A stretch of 64,000 nucleotides of DNA, from positions 169,140-233,139 of the forward strand of contig JBMHDF010000013.1 of NCBI GenBank assembly GCA_049889535.1, written 5' to 3'. The notes under the pieces were generated by a model. It did not search any database. It was not told the DNA's origin and saw only the letters and a list, made by a program, of their open reading frames with translations. Shown in pieces: positions 23,863-32,382 of the stretch (positions within the stretch are counted from its first letter, which is position 1; each line of letters begins with the position of its first letter). The position numbers and the translations under genes were made by a program. The stretch is from JAYQKL01 sp049889535 (GTDB lineage: Bacteria > Pseudomonadota > Alphaproteobacteria > RS24).

Positions 23863-26437
23863 TGCGGCCTGGAACGACACGAACTGCCTTGATTTCTTTA
23901 CCTGCAAGAGCATTCTCCACTTTAGGGTCAGCCAGCGCGGCATTGCGGACAGTTTCCTCATCTGCATCAGCCGCCACTGTGATTTCACTTCGTTTTTTCC
24001 CACCAACCTGAACTGGCAAGGTAACCATATCATCTACCAGAACGCTCGTATCGGCAAGGGGCCAGCTTGCATTTATCACCAAACCTTCTTGCCCTAATTC
24101 TTGCCAGCAGCTTTCCATTAAATGCGGCACTATCGGCGCTGCCATTTGCACCAGAAACGCCAGTGACTGGTGCAGAACTTCGGCGGGGACATCTTGTTTA
24201 ACCGCATCAGAAATTTTATTGCTTAATTCATATATGCGAGCAACAGCGCGATTAAAGGCAAGACGCTCTAAATCGGCAGTGATTTTATCAAGACTTTGAT
24301 GGGTAAATTTATAAAGTGCTAAACCAATATCCGATGAAGGCTTCTCGATTTCTTGGCCAGCGACAAACCCTTTTGCGCGATCACTGTTTTCATGAATAAG
24401 CCGCCACAGGCGCTGGATAAATTTATGCGCCGCCTCGACGCCAGCCTCTGTCCATTGGACATCGCGATCCGGCGGGCTGTCAGATAACATAAACCAGCGC
24501 GCCGTATCCGCGCCATAGCGCGCAATAATATGGGTCGGGTCAATTACATTTTTCTTCGACTTGGACATTTTCTCAACCAGACCAACAGTAATGGGAGTGG
24601 TGGCATCAGATTTGAGAACATAGCCATTATCACTGGCGATTATATCTTCAGGCGCGACCCATTGCCCATCGGGTGTGGCATAGGTTTCGTGATTGACCAT
24701 GCCTTGTGTGAACAAGCCAGCAAAGGGCTCTTTTACCTCAAGATGCCCTGTGATTTTCATGGCGCGTGCATAAAACCGCGCATATAGCAGGTGCAAAATC
24801 GCATGCTCTACGCCACCAATATATTGGTCCACGGGTAGCCAATAAGAGCTGGCGGCTTTGTCTGTTGGCGCGTTTTCTGGCTGGCCAGTAAAGCGGGCAT
24901 AATACCATGAGCTGTCAATGAAAGTGTCAAATGTATCAGTTTCGCGGGTTGCAGGGCCGCCGCATGAAGGACATGAGGTTTTTTTCCAGGCCTCATTTCG
25001 TGCCAATGGGTTGCCTGGCTGGTCAAAGGAAACCTCGTCAGGCAGCGTGACGGGCAGGTCAGATTTTTTCAGCCCAACAGTGCCGCAGTCATCGCAATGC
25101 ACCACTGGAATAGGGCAGCCCCAATAGCGCTGCCGCGAAATACCCCAATCGCGGAGGCGAAAATTCACTTTTTTCTCAGCCACACCATCTTTGATGAGCC
25201 GCTCCGCGACAGCGTCAAACGCTTCTTTTGGGGTCAACCCATTTAAGAAATCTGAATTTATCATCACGCCGGGTCCTGTATAGGCCTGCGTGTCGATAGT
25301 GTAGCTTTCGGCCGTAACGCCCTTTGGCAGCTTGGCGGGTAGCACAACGGGGGTGACTTGACAGTCATATTTGCGCGCAAAATCAAGATCGCGCTGGTCA
25401 TGTGCTGGACAGGCAAATACGGCGCCTGTGCCATAATCCATTAACACAAAATTCGCGACATAAACCGGCAATGATATTTCAGGCTGGAGGGGGTGAGTAA
25501 CAGTGAGCGCTGTTTTAACCCCTTTTTTCTCGCCCGCCTCAATATCTGCTTCACTGGTGCCGCGTCTGGCGCATTCTTCGCGAAAGGCTTGCAATTCTGG
25601 GCTGGTTTCAGCCAGTTTTTTAGTTAAGGGATGGTCCGGTGACAGCGCGACAAAGCTGGCGCCAAATAAAGTGTCAGGTCTGGTCGTGTAAACCGCAAGC
25701 CTGTCAAAGCCTTCGGGCGCATCATTGAGGGCAAATTTAATTTCCAACCCCTCAGACCGGCCAATCCAGTTTTTCTGCATGGTGCGGACTTTTTCTGGCC
25801 AGCGCTTGAGCCCGTCTAAGTCATCGAGCAAGTCCTGTGCGTGGTCAGAAATTTTCAAAAACCATTGGGTCAGACTTTTTTGTTCAACCAGAGCTCCAGA
25901 GCGCCAGCCCCGCCCATCAACAACCTGCTCATTGGCCAACACGGTTTGGTCAACCGGGTCCCAATTGACAATGCTTTCGCGCCGGTCCACCAAGCCTGCT
26001 TCTAAAAAATCCAAAAACATGGCTTGTTCATGTTTGTAATAATCTGGGTCGCAGGTTGCAAATTCACGCGACCAGTCAATCGCAAGCCCCATTGTTTTGA
26101 GTTGCGCCCGCATGGTGTCGATATTTTCATATGTCCAGTCGCGCGGATGAACATTTTTTTCCATCGCTGCGTTTTCAGCCGGCATGCCAAAAGCATCCCA
26201 TCCCATTGGATGCAACACATTAAAGCCCTGCGCCTTTTTGAACCGCGCAATCACATCGCCCATAGCATAATTGCGCACATGACCCATATGAATACGGCCA
26301 GATGGATAGGGGAACATTTCCAAAATATAATATTTATCGCGCTGAGCGTCGGTGTCGCCAGTTGTAAAACACCCATCTGCTTCCCAGCGTTTTTGCCAAG
26401 CCGGCTCAGTTTCCTGCGGGTTATAGCGGGACATCAT
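23843..26437 (-). CDS. leuS: Leucyl-tRNA synthetase
   Basis: Charges tRNA-Leu. The 864-residue class Ia synthetase has the HIGH-type motif in YPSGRIHMGHVRNY (about residues 45-58), a CP1 editing domain in the middle (TTRPDTLFGASF), the zinc-like CPSCGGPATRETDTFDTF segment, the KMSKS loop (VEKMSKSKKNV) and an anticodon-binding C-terminus. Two adjacent ATG codons begin the gene. It heads the leuS-lptE-holA run. Confidence 0.97.
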   Translation of the reverse strand: MMSRYNPQETEPAWQKRWEADGCFTTGDTDAQRDKYYILEMFPYPSGRIHMGHVRNYAMGDVIARFKKAQGFNVLHPMGWDAFGMPAENAAMEKNVHPRDWTYENIDTMRAQLKTMGLAIDWSREFATCDPDYYKHEQAMFLDFLEAGLVDRRESIVNWDPVDQTVLANEQVVDGRGWRSGALVEQKSLTQWFLKISDHAQDLLDDLDGLKRWPEKVRTMQKNWIGRSEGLEIKFALNDAPEGFDRLAVYTTRPDTLFGASFVALSPDHPLTKKLAETSPELQAFREECARRGTSEADIEAGEKKGVKTALTVTHPLQPEISLPVYVANFVLMDYGTGAVFACPAHDQRDLDFARKYDCQVTPVVLPAKLPKGVTAESYTIDTQAYTGPGVMINSDFLNGLTPKEAFDAVAERLIKDGVAEKKVNFRLRDWGISRQRYWGCPIPVVHCDDCGTVGLKKSDLPVTLPDEVSFDQPGNPLARNEAWKKTSCPSCGGPATRETDTFDTFIDSSWYYARFTGQPENAPTDKAASSYWLPVDQYIGGVEHAILHLLYARFYARAMKITGHLEVKEPFAGLFTQGMVNHETYATPDGQWVAPEDIIASDNGYVLKSDATTPITVGLVEKMSKSKKNVIDPTHIIARYGADTARWFMLSDSPPDRDVQWTEAGVEAAHKFIQRLWRLIHENSDRAKGFVAGQEIEKPSSDIGLALYKFTHQSLDKITADLERLAFNRAVARIYELSNKISDAVKQDVPAEVLHQSLAFLVQMAAPIVPHLMESCWQELGQEGLVINASWPLADTSVLVDDMVTLPVQVGGKKRSEITVAADADEETVRNAALADPKVENALAGKEIKAVRVVPGRIVSIQI

Positions 26438-26487
26438 TTTTTCCTAATCTATTAACAGGCGGGTCAATAAAAACCCGACCCCCGTGT

Positions 26488-27045
26488 TTACTCGCCCGCA
26501 TCCACATTAGCAATGCGCATTTCGCGCGCCCGTGTCAGGATAAGGTTTTCAAGCTTCCGCGCGGCTTCGTTTGAGGCTGCGGCATCTGTCCATTCGCCCC
26601 CCGATTGACGGGTTTGTTTGAAAATGCTGACGCGCAATCCATCTGCGCGCAATCTTTTGTCTAAGATATATATTGTGACTTTGGTGCGCTCATTTGGGTT
26701 TTGCGGCTCGCTATACCAGTCAGAAATAATGACCCCGCCAAATGGGTCGGCCGAGCTGAGAGGGAGAAACGAAATAGCATCTAATGTGGCGCGCCATAAA
26801 TAACCATTCACGCCAATGCTGCCTGTGTTTTGCGGTGGCGCATCATTGCCGCCAAAGAATGAGAAGCCGTTTGAAAAAAGGCCGCCGCTTTCTGCCTCGG
26901 CAACAGTTTCACCAGGCCCGCTCGGATAGCTGGACTCAGGGTCAGCCCCGCCGCATGCTGTTAGCAAAAACGGCGCCATAAATGCGAGTGCGAGAGTGGT
27001 TTTTTTCAGCGACAAGGTGTGGTCTTGAAACGAGAAACGAAACAT
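26488..27045 (-). CDS. DUF3576 lipoprotein
   Basis: A 185-residue predicted lipoprotein: charged start, hydrophobic core (LALAFMAPFLLT) and lipobox LTAC with Cys at about residue 31. After a Gly/Ser-rich linker comes a domain matching DUF3576 as I know it (IGVNGYLWRATLDAISFLPLSSADPFGGVIISDWY). The function is unknown; homologues are mostly alphaproteobacterial and often sit upstream of leuS, as here (50 bp). Confidence 0.85.
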   Translation of the reverse strand: MFRFSFQDHTLSLKKTTLALAFMAPFLLTACGGADPESSYPSGPGETVAEAESGGLFSNGFSFFGGNDAPPQNTGSIGVNGYLWRATLDAISFLPLSSADPFGGVIISDWYSEPQNPNERTKVTIYILDKRLRADGLRVSIFKQTRQSGGEWTDAAASNEAARKLENLILTRAREMRIANVDAGE

Positions 27046-27145
27046 AAAAGCTATCCTAATATTTAATAAGAATTCCCTGTGACAATAGCATATCCAGCTT
27101 TGACTTAAAGCCTCAATTTAAAGTTTTATCGCCTGAAGTGCAGGT

Positions 27146-27787
27146 TTATTTGGGTTTAAAGGGGGTTTTAAAATGGTCAATCGCGGCATAACCATATAGC
27201 TTTGTGCTGCGCATGCGGCGAAGCGTATCAGGCCCCATACCACCCAAAGCGTAAACAGGCAGCTGTGCATTTTGTATCAGCCCTGCACTGCGCACCACGC
27301 CGAGCGGCTTTTGCTGTGGGTGTGATTGAGTTGTAAATACAGGTGACAGCAATGCCGCATCGGCGTGTAGCGTCTGCGCAAGTTTAAGTGCCTGGGCGCT
27401 ATGAGCGGCCATGGTGATAAGCGGCGGTGCTTGGCGAACAGGCGTTTGCTGCGCGCGTAATAATGGGAAATACCTTGCCAAGCGCGGCGCCAGTGCTTCT
27501 GGGCAATGCAGACCAGCGCGTGTTTTGAGCGCCAGCCCCGCATCTCCAGCAACTGAAAAATAAAGCCCCCGCTCGTGGCAGAGCCCGGCCATTTGTGTTG
27601 CCAGCTCATGGCGATGCGGGTGTTTATAATCGCGGCAAATAACGCCCGCCCCCGTGGGCAAAGCATAAAGTGCCGCCCGCCAATCTGGCACACGATTTGC
27701 GTCGCTCATAAAAATGACTTTTGGCAAGCATCCTGCCCGTAAATTCTTGGGCGGTGAGGGTTTGACCTGAGGAGGCGGTGGATACAT
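27146..27787 (-). CDS. ThiE/TenI-like thiamine phosphate synthase family protein
   Basis: TIM-barrel protein related to thiamine-phosphate synthase. Visible motifs are GAGVICRDYKHPHR near the N-terminus, the AAHS segment, SPVFTTQSHPQQKPLG (pyrophosphate loop) and YALGGMG. I start it at the ATG at 27787 (213 residues); the longer frame to 27949 would overlap the divergent yggS gene and has an unnatural N-terminus. It could be a true ThiE or a TenI-type paralogue, and there is no other thiamine gene nearby. Confidence 0.8.
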   Translation of the reverse strand: MYPPPPQVKPSPPKNLRAGCLPKVIFMSDANRVPDWRAALYALPTGAGVICRDYKHPHRHELATQMAGLCHERGLYFSVAGDAGLALKTRAGLHCPEALAPRLARYFPLLRAQQTPVRQAPPLITMAAHSAQALKLAQTLHADAALLSPVFTTQSHPQQKPLGVVRSAGLIQNAQLPVYALGGMGPDTLRRMRSTKLYGYAAIDHFKTPFKPK

Positions 27788-27855
27788 GTAAATCTGCCTT
27801 GCTGTTTTTGCCGCATGTCTTATATGCTTATCATAGAAAGGAAACCAGATAAATA

Positions 27856-28551
27856 ATGCCCCCCGCACAATCACAAAAACTGAATAATATGTCCGCGCCT
27901 GAGCGCTTGGCACGGCTGCAGGCCGAATTGGCGACGGCGATGCAGGCATGTGCGCGCCCAGCTGAAGCTTTGACGCTTATTGCCGTGTCGAAAACATTTT
28001 CCGCGCCAGCTATAAGGCCAGTTTTAGAGGCAGGGCATCTGGATTTTGGCGAAAATCGTATCCAAGAAGCGCTGGATAAATGGCCCGCCTTAAAAGAGGA
28101 ATTTCCGCAAGCCCGCTTGCATTTGATTGGCGCCCTACAATCCAATAAAGCCGCGCAGGCGGTTGAACATTTTGACGCCATTCACAGCCTAGACCGGCTA
28201 AAACTTGCGGCCAAGCTGGCTGATGCTGTCCAAAAACTGGGGCGCCAGCCGACACTTTTTGTGCAGGTGAATACGGGCAATGAGCCTCAAAAATCAGGCA
28301 TATCGCTTGATGATTTGGACGGGTTTGTTGAGGCTTGCACGCGTGATTATGAGCTTACGATAACAGGGCTGATGTGCTTGCCGCCCGCCCATGATGTGCC
28401 GGCGCCACATTTTGCTCTGCTTGAAAAGCGGGCGCATAATCTTGGCCTCACAGCATTGAGCATGGGCATGAGCGGCGACTACTTATCAGCGCTGCCTTTT
28501 GGCGCCACGCATATCAGATTGGGCACAGCTATTTTTGGGCCGCGCGGGTAA
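27856..28551 (+). CDS. Pyridoxal-phosphate homeostasis protein (YggS/PLPHP)
   Basis: Single-domain fold-type III PLP-binding protein that buffers the vitamin B6 pool. The 231 residues include LTLIAVSKTF with the PLP lysine, FGENRIQEALDKW, LHLIGALQSNKA, and the C-terminal SMGMSGDYLSALPFGATHIRLGTAIFG phosphate-binding segment. An internal ATG at 27889 is another possible start. It is divergent from the ThiE-like gene. Confidence 0.93.
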   Translation: MPPAQSQKLNNMSAPERLARLQAELATAMQACARPAEALTLIAVSKTFSAPAIRPVLEAGHLDFGENRIQEALDKWPALKEEFPQARLHLIGALQSNKAAQAVEHFDAIHSLDRLKLAAKLADAVQKLGRQPTLFVQVNTGNEPQKSGISLDDLDGFVEACTRDYELTITGLMCLPPAHDVPAPHFALLEKRAHNLGLTALSMGMSGDYLSALPFGATHIRLGTAIFGPRG

Positions 28552-28559
28552 GGCCCGCC

Positions 28560-29081
28560 TTAACCCCGAATATGCATCCACATATTGGGGCGTAAAAAGC
28601 CCCAAATGGCTTGCATGGTTTCTGGTGTCACCGCAACACAGCCTTCGGTGGGCGGTAACTCTGCGCTGGTGAGGTGAAAAAATATCGCACTGCCGCGCCC
28701 TTTTTGTGGCGGGTCGTCATTATAGCCAAGCGGAATGATAATGTCATAATGCCCATCATCGCGCCAAAGTTGCTCATGGCGAAACCGATGCGGGCGTTTA
28801 ATCAGGCGATTATAATTTGGGTCTCTTGGGTCGTCTGACCAGCCATCACTCGGTTGAATGTTACCCACATTGGCGGCATGTTTTTTAGGCCATTGCGCGG
28901 CGGGTCGGTCTGGACGCCGCCAAAATGCGCGCAGTTGAAACCGCCCAATAGGGGTGCAACCATCGCCCTCTGTTTTATTGCGCGTGACCCCATTGCGGCC
29001 AAGCGCGCAGTCATAAAACCGGCCCTTAAAGTAAAGCCTGCCTTTTTGCGGGTTTTTTGGATTGGGAAATATAGTTATCAT
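28560..29081 (-). CDS. L,D-transpeptidase (YkuD) family protein
   Basis: The protein resembles the short, signal-less YkuD-domain proteins of Alphaproteobacteria. It has the opening FKGRFYDCALGRNGV, EGDGCTPIGRF, and the catalytic region SAIFFHLTSAELPPTEGCVAV with the His and Cys of the active site. I start at the ATG at 29081 (173 residues), whose N-terminus fits the family; another ATG 45 bases upstream is possible. Without a signal peptide its site of action is unclear. It converges on yggS. Confidence 0.82.
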   Translation of the reverse strand: MITIFPNPKNPQKGRLYFKGRFYDCALGRNGVTRNKTEGDGCTPIGRFQLRAFWRRPDRPAAQWPKKHAANVGNIQPSDGWSDDPRDPNYNRLIKRPHRFRHEQLWRDDGHYDIIIPLGYNDDPPQKGRGSAIFFHLTSAELPPTEGCVAVTPETMQAIWGFLRPNMWMHIRG

Positions 29082-29254
29082 TTTGTGATTATATCGCGCT
29101 GTTTTTGTGATGCTAGCTTTCTTCATAAAAACTTAACCATATGATTTTAAAAATATTTAAAAAATAATGTTTGGAATAGTTCGAATAGACAGAGATAATG
29201 AAAAATATTTTGTTCAGAAATGAAATGAGCGGGCAGTAAGCAGATTGGTCAAAA

Positions 29255-29941
29255 ATGAGTCAAACGCGTAAAATTTTGATTGTCGATGATGACCTAATTT
29301 TAATCGACACACTTAAAGAGCAGCTCTCGATGCATGAAGAATTTGACATTGAGCTTGCTATGACGGCGCGTGAAGGCCTGGACAAAGCGCGCGAGCTGGC
29401 GCCTGACCTGGTTTTGCTTGATGTCGGCCTGCCCGACCAAGATGGCCGCGAAGTGTGCAAGCTTATGCGCAAGGCTGGCTTGCAAGTGCCTGTTATCATG
29501 TTAACGGGTGCCGATTCTGACGCAGATACTATTTTAGGGCTTGAGGCTGGCGCCAATGATTATGTCACCAAGCCGTTCCGGTTTGGTGTTTTATTGGCGC
29601 GTGTGCGGGCGCAATTGCGTCAGTTTGAGCAAAGCGAGGCGGCCAATTTTATGATTGCGCATTTCAAATTCCAGCCCGCCTTGAAAATGCTCATTGACCC
29701 TGAAGATAAAAAAATCCGTCTGACGGAGAAAGAAACAAATATTTTGAAATATCTTTTGCGCGCCGGCGCGAAAACAGTTCATCGCGACACATTGCTGAAA
29801 GAGGTGTGGGGATATAATGCCAGCGTCACCACGCATACTTTGGAAACCCATATTTATCGATTGCGGCTTAATATTGAGGCCGACCCGTCAAAGGCTGAAA
29901 TTCTGGTCACTGATGCAGGTGGCTATCGGTTGAATGCCTGA
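29255..29941 (+). CDS. OmpR-type response regulator without a neighbouring kinase
   Basis: The 228-residue protein has a receiver domain (about 1-120): acidic pocket VDDD, phospho-acceptor Asp in LLDVGLPDQDG, MLTGADS, and the Lys in TKPF. A C-terminal winged helix (about 145-228) reads LTEKETNILKYLL and LETHIYRLR. No histidine kinase is encoded nearby, so its partner and regulon cannot be read from context. The 117 bp upstream contains a TTAACCAT sequence (29133-29140) that resembles a CtrA half-site. Confidence 0.92.
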   Translation: MSQTRKILIVDDDLILIDTLKEQLSMHEEFDIELAMTAREGLDKARELAPDLVLLDVGLPDQDGREVCKLMRKAGLQVPVIMLTGADSDADTILGLEAGANDYVTKPFRFGVLLARVRAQLRQFEQSEAANFMIAHFKFQPALKMLIDPEDKKIRLTEKETNILKYLLRAGAKTVHRDTLLKEVWGYNASVTTHTLETHIYRLRLNIEADPSKAEILVTDAGGYRLNA

Positions 29942-29970
29942 TTTTGTATACGGCAATATGAGAAAGACAA

Positions 29971-30174
29971 ATGACGCAAGACCAAACAAAACAACCTGCC
30001 CCACAAAAAAATTATAAATTGCTCACAGGCGTTGACGATGCGGCTTTTTGCCAGCGTGTTTCTGATCATCTTGAGCAGGGTTATGTGCTTTATGGCCCGC
30101 CCTTGATGACAGTCCTGCCAGATGGGTCCGTCAAGGTTGGGCAGGCATTATGCCTTAAAGATTTTGCTGGCTAA
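29971..30174 (+). CDS. DUF1737 small protein
   Basis: The 67-residue protein consists of a short linker and a DUF1737 domain (YKLLTGVDDAAFCQRV, EQGYVLYGPPLMT, VGQALCLKDF). Its function is unknown. It follows the response-regulator gene by 29 bp in the same direction, so co-expression is likely. Confidence 0.8.
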   Translation: MTQDQTKQPAPQKNYKLLTGVDDAAFCQRVSDHLEQGYVLYGPPLMTVLPDGSVKVGQALCLKDFAG

Positions 30175-30187
30175 AACCTTGCTGGCG

Positions 30188-30988
30188 TCAAGCTAAATCA
30201 ATAATCACTGGCGCATGGTCTGATGGGCGCTCCCAACCGCGCGCGGCGCGCAGGACTTCATAATGTTTGACATGAGGTGAAAGCGCGGGGCTTGCCCAAA
30301 TATGGTCAAGCCGGCGGCCTCTATCCGAAGCGTCCCAATCGCGCGCGCGATAACTCCACCATGAATAAAGCTTTTCGTCTTCTGGAACAAATTGGCGCGC
30401 AATGTCCTGCCATTGAAAAGACGCGAGCACATCATTGAGGCGCTGGCGTTCAATTGCGGTGTGGCTGACAACATTCTTCAATTGTTTAGACGACCAGACA
30501 TCATGCTCGTAAGGCGCAATATTAAGGTCGCCGAGCAAAACTTTCTGCGCGGTTTTTTTGTTTCTGGCTTTTTTGAAAAGAGCTTCCATTTCGTCCAGAA
30601 AGTCCATTTTGTGACCAAATTTTTCATTAATAGTGCGGTCCGGCTCATCGCCACCGGCAGGCACATAAAAATTATGCACACTCAGTGGGGCGCCTTTATA
30701 TTGATAAACGGTTTCGAGATGGCGGCCATCTTCTTTGCCGCAAAATTTGATGATTTTTTCTGTCTCAAGCGGCACGCGGCTCACGGTCGCCACGCCGTGA
30801 TAACCCTTAATACCGTTTTTGGCGATATGGTCAAAACCAAGCTTCTTAAAGTTTTTTTCTGGAAAACTATCATTCGGACATTTGGTTTCTTGAAGGCATA
30901 AAATATCAGGCTTATGTTTTTTGATAAGATTTTCAACCAAGCCAATCCGCAAGCGAACAGAATTTATGTTCCAGCTAATAATACGCAT
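30188..30988 (-). CDS. xth: Exodeoxyribonuclease III (xth family AP endonuclease)
   Basis: Base-excision repair enzyme of the endonuclease/exonuclease/phosphatase fold. The 266-residue protein begins MRIISWNINSVRLR. The metal-ligand Glu is in LCLQETKC, LLGDLNIAP carries the catalytic Asp/Asn, and the final RPSDHAPVIIDL carries the Asp-His pair. It lies nine bases downstream of an unrecognised gene in the lolA/ftsK direction. Confidence 0.96.
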   Translation of the reverse strand: MRIISWNINSVRLRIGLVENLIKKHKPDILCLQETKCPNDSFPEKNFKKLGFDHIAKNGIKGYHGVATVSRVPLETEKIIKFCGKEDGRHLETVYQYKGAPLSVHNFYVPAGGDEPDRTINEKFGHKMDFLDEMEALFKKARNKKTAQKVLLGDLNIAPYEHDVWSSKQLKNVVSHTAIERQRLNDVLASFQWQDIARQFVPEDEKLYSWWSYRARDWDASDRGRRLDHIWASPALSPHVKHYEVLRAARGWERPSDHAPVIIDLA

Positions 30989-30997
30989 TTTATTTTC

Positions 30998-31687
30998 CTA
31001 AAAAATGTTAAAGCTTCGCCCAATCAGCGAGACGGGCCAGCGCCCCTCTTCAAACAAACGGAAGCGCAGCATAAGCGGGTGCGCTTCAATTTCGTCTTCT
31101 AAAGAAAGGCTGTTATCAGTTTGCGCGCGCGCGGCGAGGCCGGCAATGGCCAAGGCGGCACCATGGCAAGCCTGGTGTGCTGCGCCTAAGGCGAGCTTGC
31201 CGAATAGGTCAACGCTTTCATCGCCATAATAAAGTGCCTCTTCCAAACAGTTTTCAGCCGCCTCATTAACCGCGCTGGCCATATGTGTCAGCACAACGCC
31301 CAAGCCTTCCTCACTCACGATAGAGAGCGCATCTTGCAGCAGCCCGGCGCGCAATTGCTCTTCTGCTTCCCAAGACTCGCTATTCAAATCAAGACTTTCT
31401 GCGGCGGTGGCGGCATCGGCCCAGTCTGATAAAATGGCAATATCGGTATCAGGAAACCCCATCGCATCTATATATTGTTGGGCAAATTTTAGGGCTTGCG
31501 GATTCAAAGGCTCGCCGAGTTCTGTGAACCAGTTGACGCGCAAGGCGCGATCCGTAAAATTTCGTAAAGCCGCCAGAACAGGCATTTCATTTTCAAGCGC
31601 CAAAAGGCCATCGGCGGAGATATCATTTTCATCATCAGAATAGGACACAGCTTCTGGGCTTGTGTCGGAAAAACGATTTGAAGTCAT
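30998..31687 (-). CDS. Unrecognised acidic protein
   Basis: A 229-residue acidic, mostly helical, soluble protein that I do not recognise. There is no signal peptide or membrane segment. Its central part is Ala/Glu/Leu-rich (MASAVNEAAENCLEEALYYG), and it ends with a basic-aromatic segment (MLRFRLFEEGRWPVSLIGRS) that looks conserved. I use the ATG at 31687; the frame opens nine codons further upstream. It sits in tandem between lolA and xth. Confidence 0.65.
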   Translation of the reverse strand: MTSNRFSDTSPEAVSYSDDENDISADGLLALENEMPVLAALRNFTDRALRVNWFTELGEPLNPQALKFAQQYIDAMGFPDTDIAILSDWADAATAAESLDLNSESWEAEEQLRAGLLQDALSIVSEEGLGVVLTHMASAVNEAAENCLEEALYYGDESVDLFGKLALGAAHQACHGAALAIAGLAARAQTDNSLSLEDEIEAHPLMLRFRLFEEGRWPVSLIGRSFNIF

Positions 31688-31728
31688 GAGCTGTTTTACC
31701 CTGTCTGTTCTCAAATTGCCATGTTTGA

Positions 31729-32382
31729 TTAACGGCGCGGTCCGCGTTTTCTTCTATATTCTAATTCAAATATTTCATCTGCAAGGCTTTCGCGTTCAAC
31801 CAAATCGCGCAAAACCAAAGTAATGTTTTGGCCTTGTGCATCAACCACGCGCCAGCCCCGCAATTGTGTTGGGTTGGTGTCAAAGGTTAAATATAGCCGT
31901 CCCGCCGCATCGCCTGACGGGTCTTCTAGCAAAGCTTCTGCCAATGTGCCAGAGACAATCACATCACGGGTGGAAGCTTGGTTAGCAAAATCGAATCCTG
32001 AATTAAGAAATAAAGGAAGCGGGGTCGCGGCCAGCGGATAAATATCGGGCGCTTTGCCCGCCTCTTCCTGAATATAAAGCCCGTTTTTTTTCACCATGAC
32101 AATCATGGTCGCGGGCGCGTCATAAATAAATTTGAGCCGCCCACCCTCGGCATATAAAAACTTCCCACCAAGGCTTCCGCCTTGCGCATCAATTTGAATA
32201 AACCGACCCTCAAGCGCTTTTAGGTTCTGCAAATACTGGGTTAGGTTGGCTAGGGCGGCGGCCTGGGCTTGTGTCCATTTTTGCCCCGCTTGGGCGCCGG
32301 TAATGTGGGCGGCGCTCATAAGTATAATGAGCGCAAGGTAAACTATTGCGCGGCGCGTGACTATCTTCCAAAATTCGCGCAT
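31729..32382 (-). CDS. lolA: Outer-membrane lipoprotein carrier protein LolA
   Basis: Periplasmic chaperone that carries lipoproteins from LolCDE to the outer membrane. The 217 residues start with a signal peptide (basic start, hydrophobic YLALIILMSAAHITG, cleavage after AQA at about residue 32). The half-barrel follows with LEGRFIQIDAQGGSLGGKF, LYAEGGRLKFIYDAP and MVKKNGLYIQEE. Its start overlaps the ftsK stop (TGATG), and ftsK-lolA adjacency is common in Alphaproteobacteria. Confidence 0.92.
   Translation of the reverse strand: MREFWKIVTRRAIVYLALIILMSAAHITGAQAGQKWTQAQAAALANLTQYLQNLKALEGRFIQIDAQGGSLGGKFLYAEGGRLKFIYDAPATMIVMVKKNGLYIQEEAGKAPDIYPLAATPLPLFLNSGFDFANQASTRDVIVSGTLAEALLEDPSGDAAGRLYLTFDTNPTQLRGWRVVDAQGQNITLVLRDLVERESLADEIFELEYRRKRGPRR

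Noticed and set aside
23863..24033. Extended N-terminus for LptE inside leuS
   Set aside because: A clear lipoprotein signal peptide starts only at about 23862, and the upstream part is fully inside leuS.
27788..27949. Extended N-terminus for the ThiE-like protein
   Set aside because: It would overlap the divergent yggS gene and is unlike the family.
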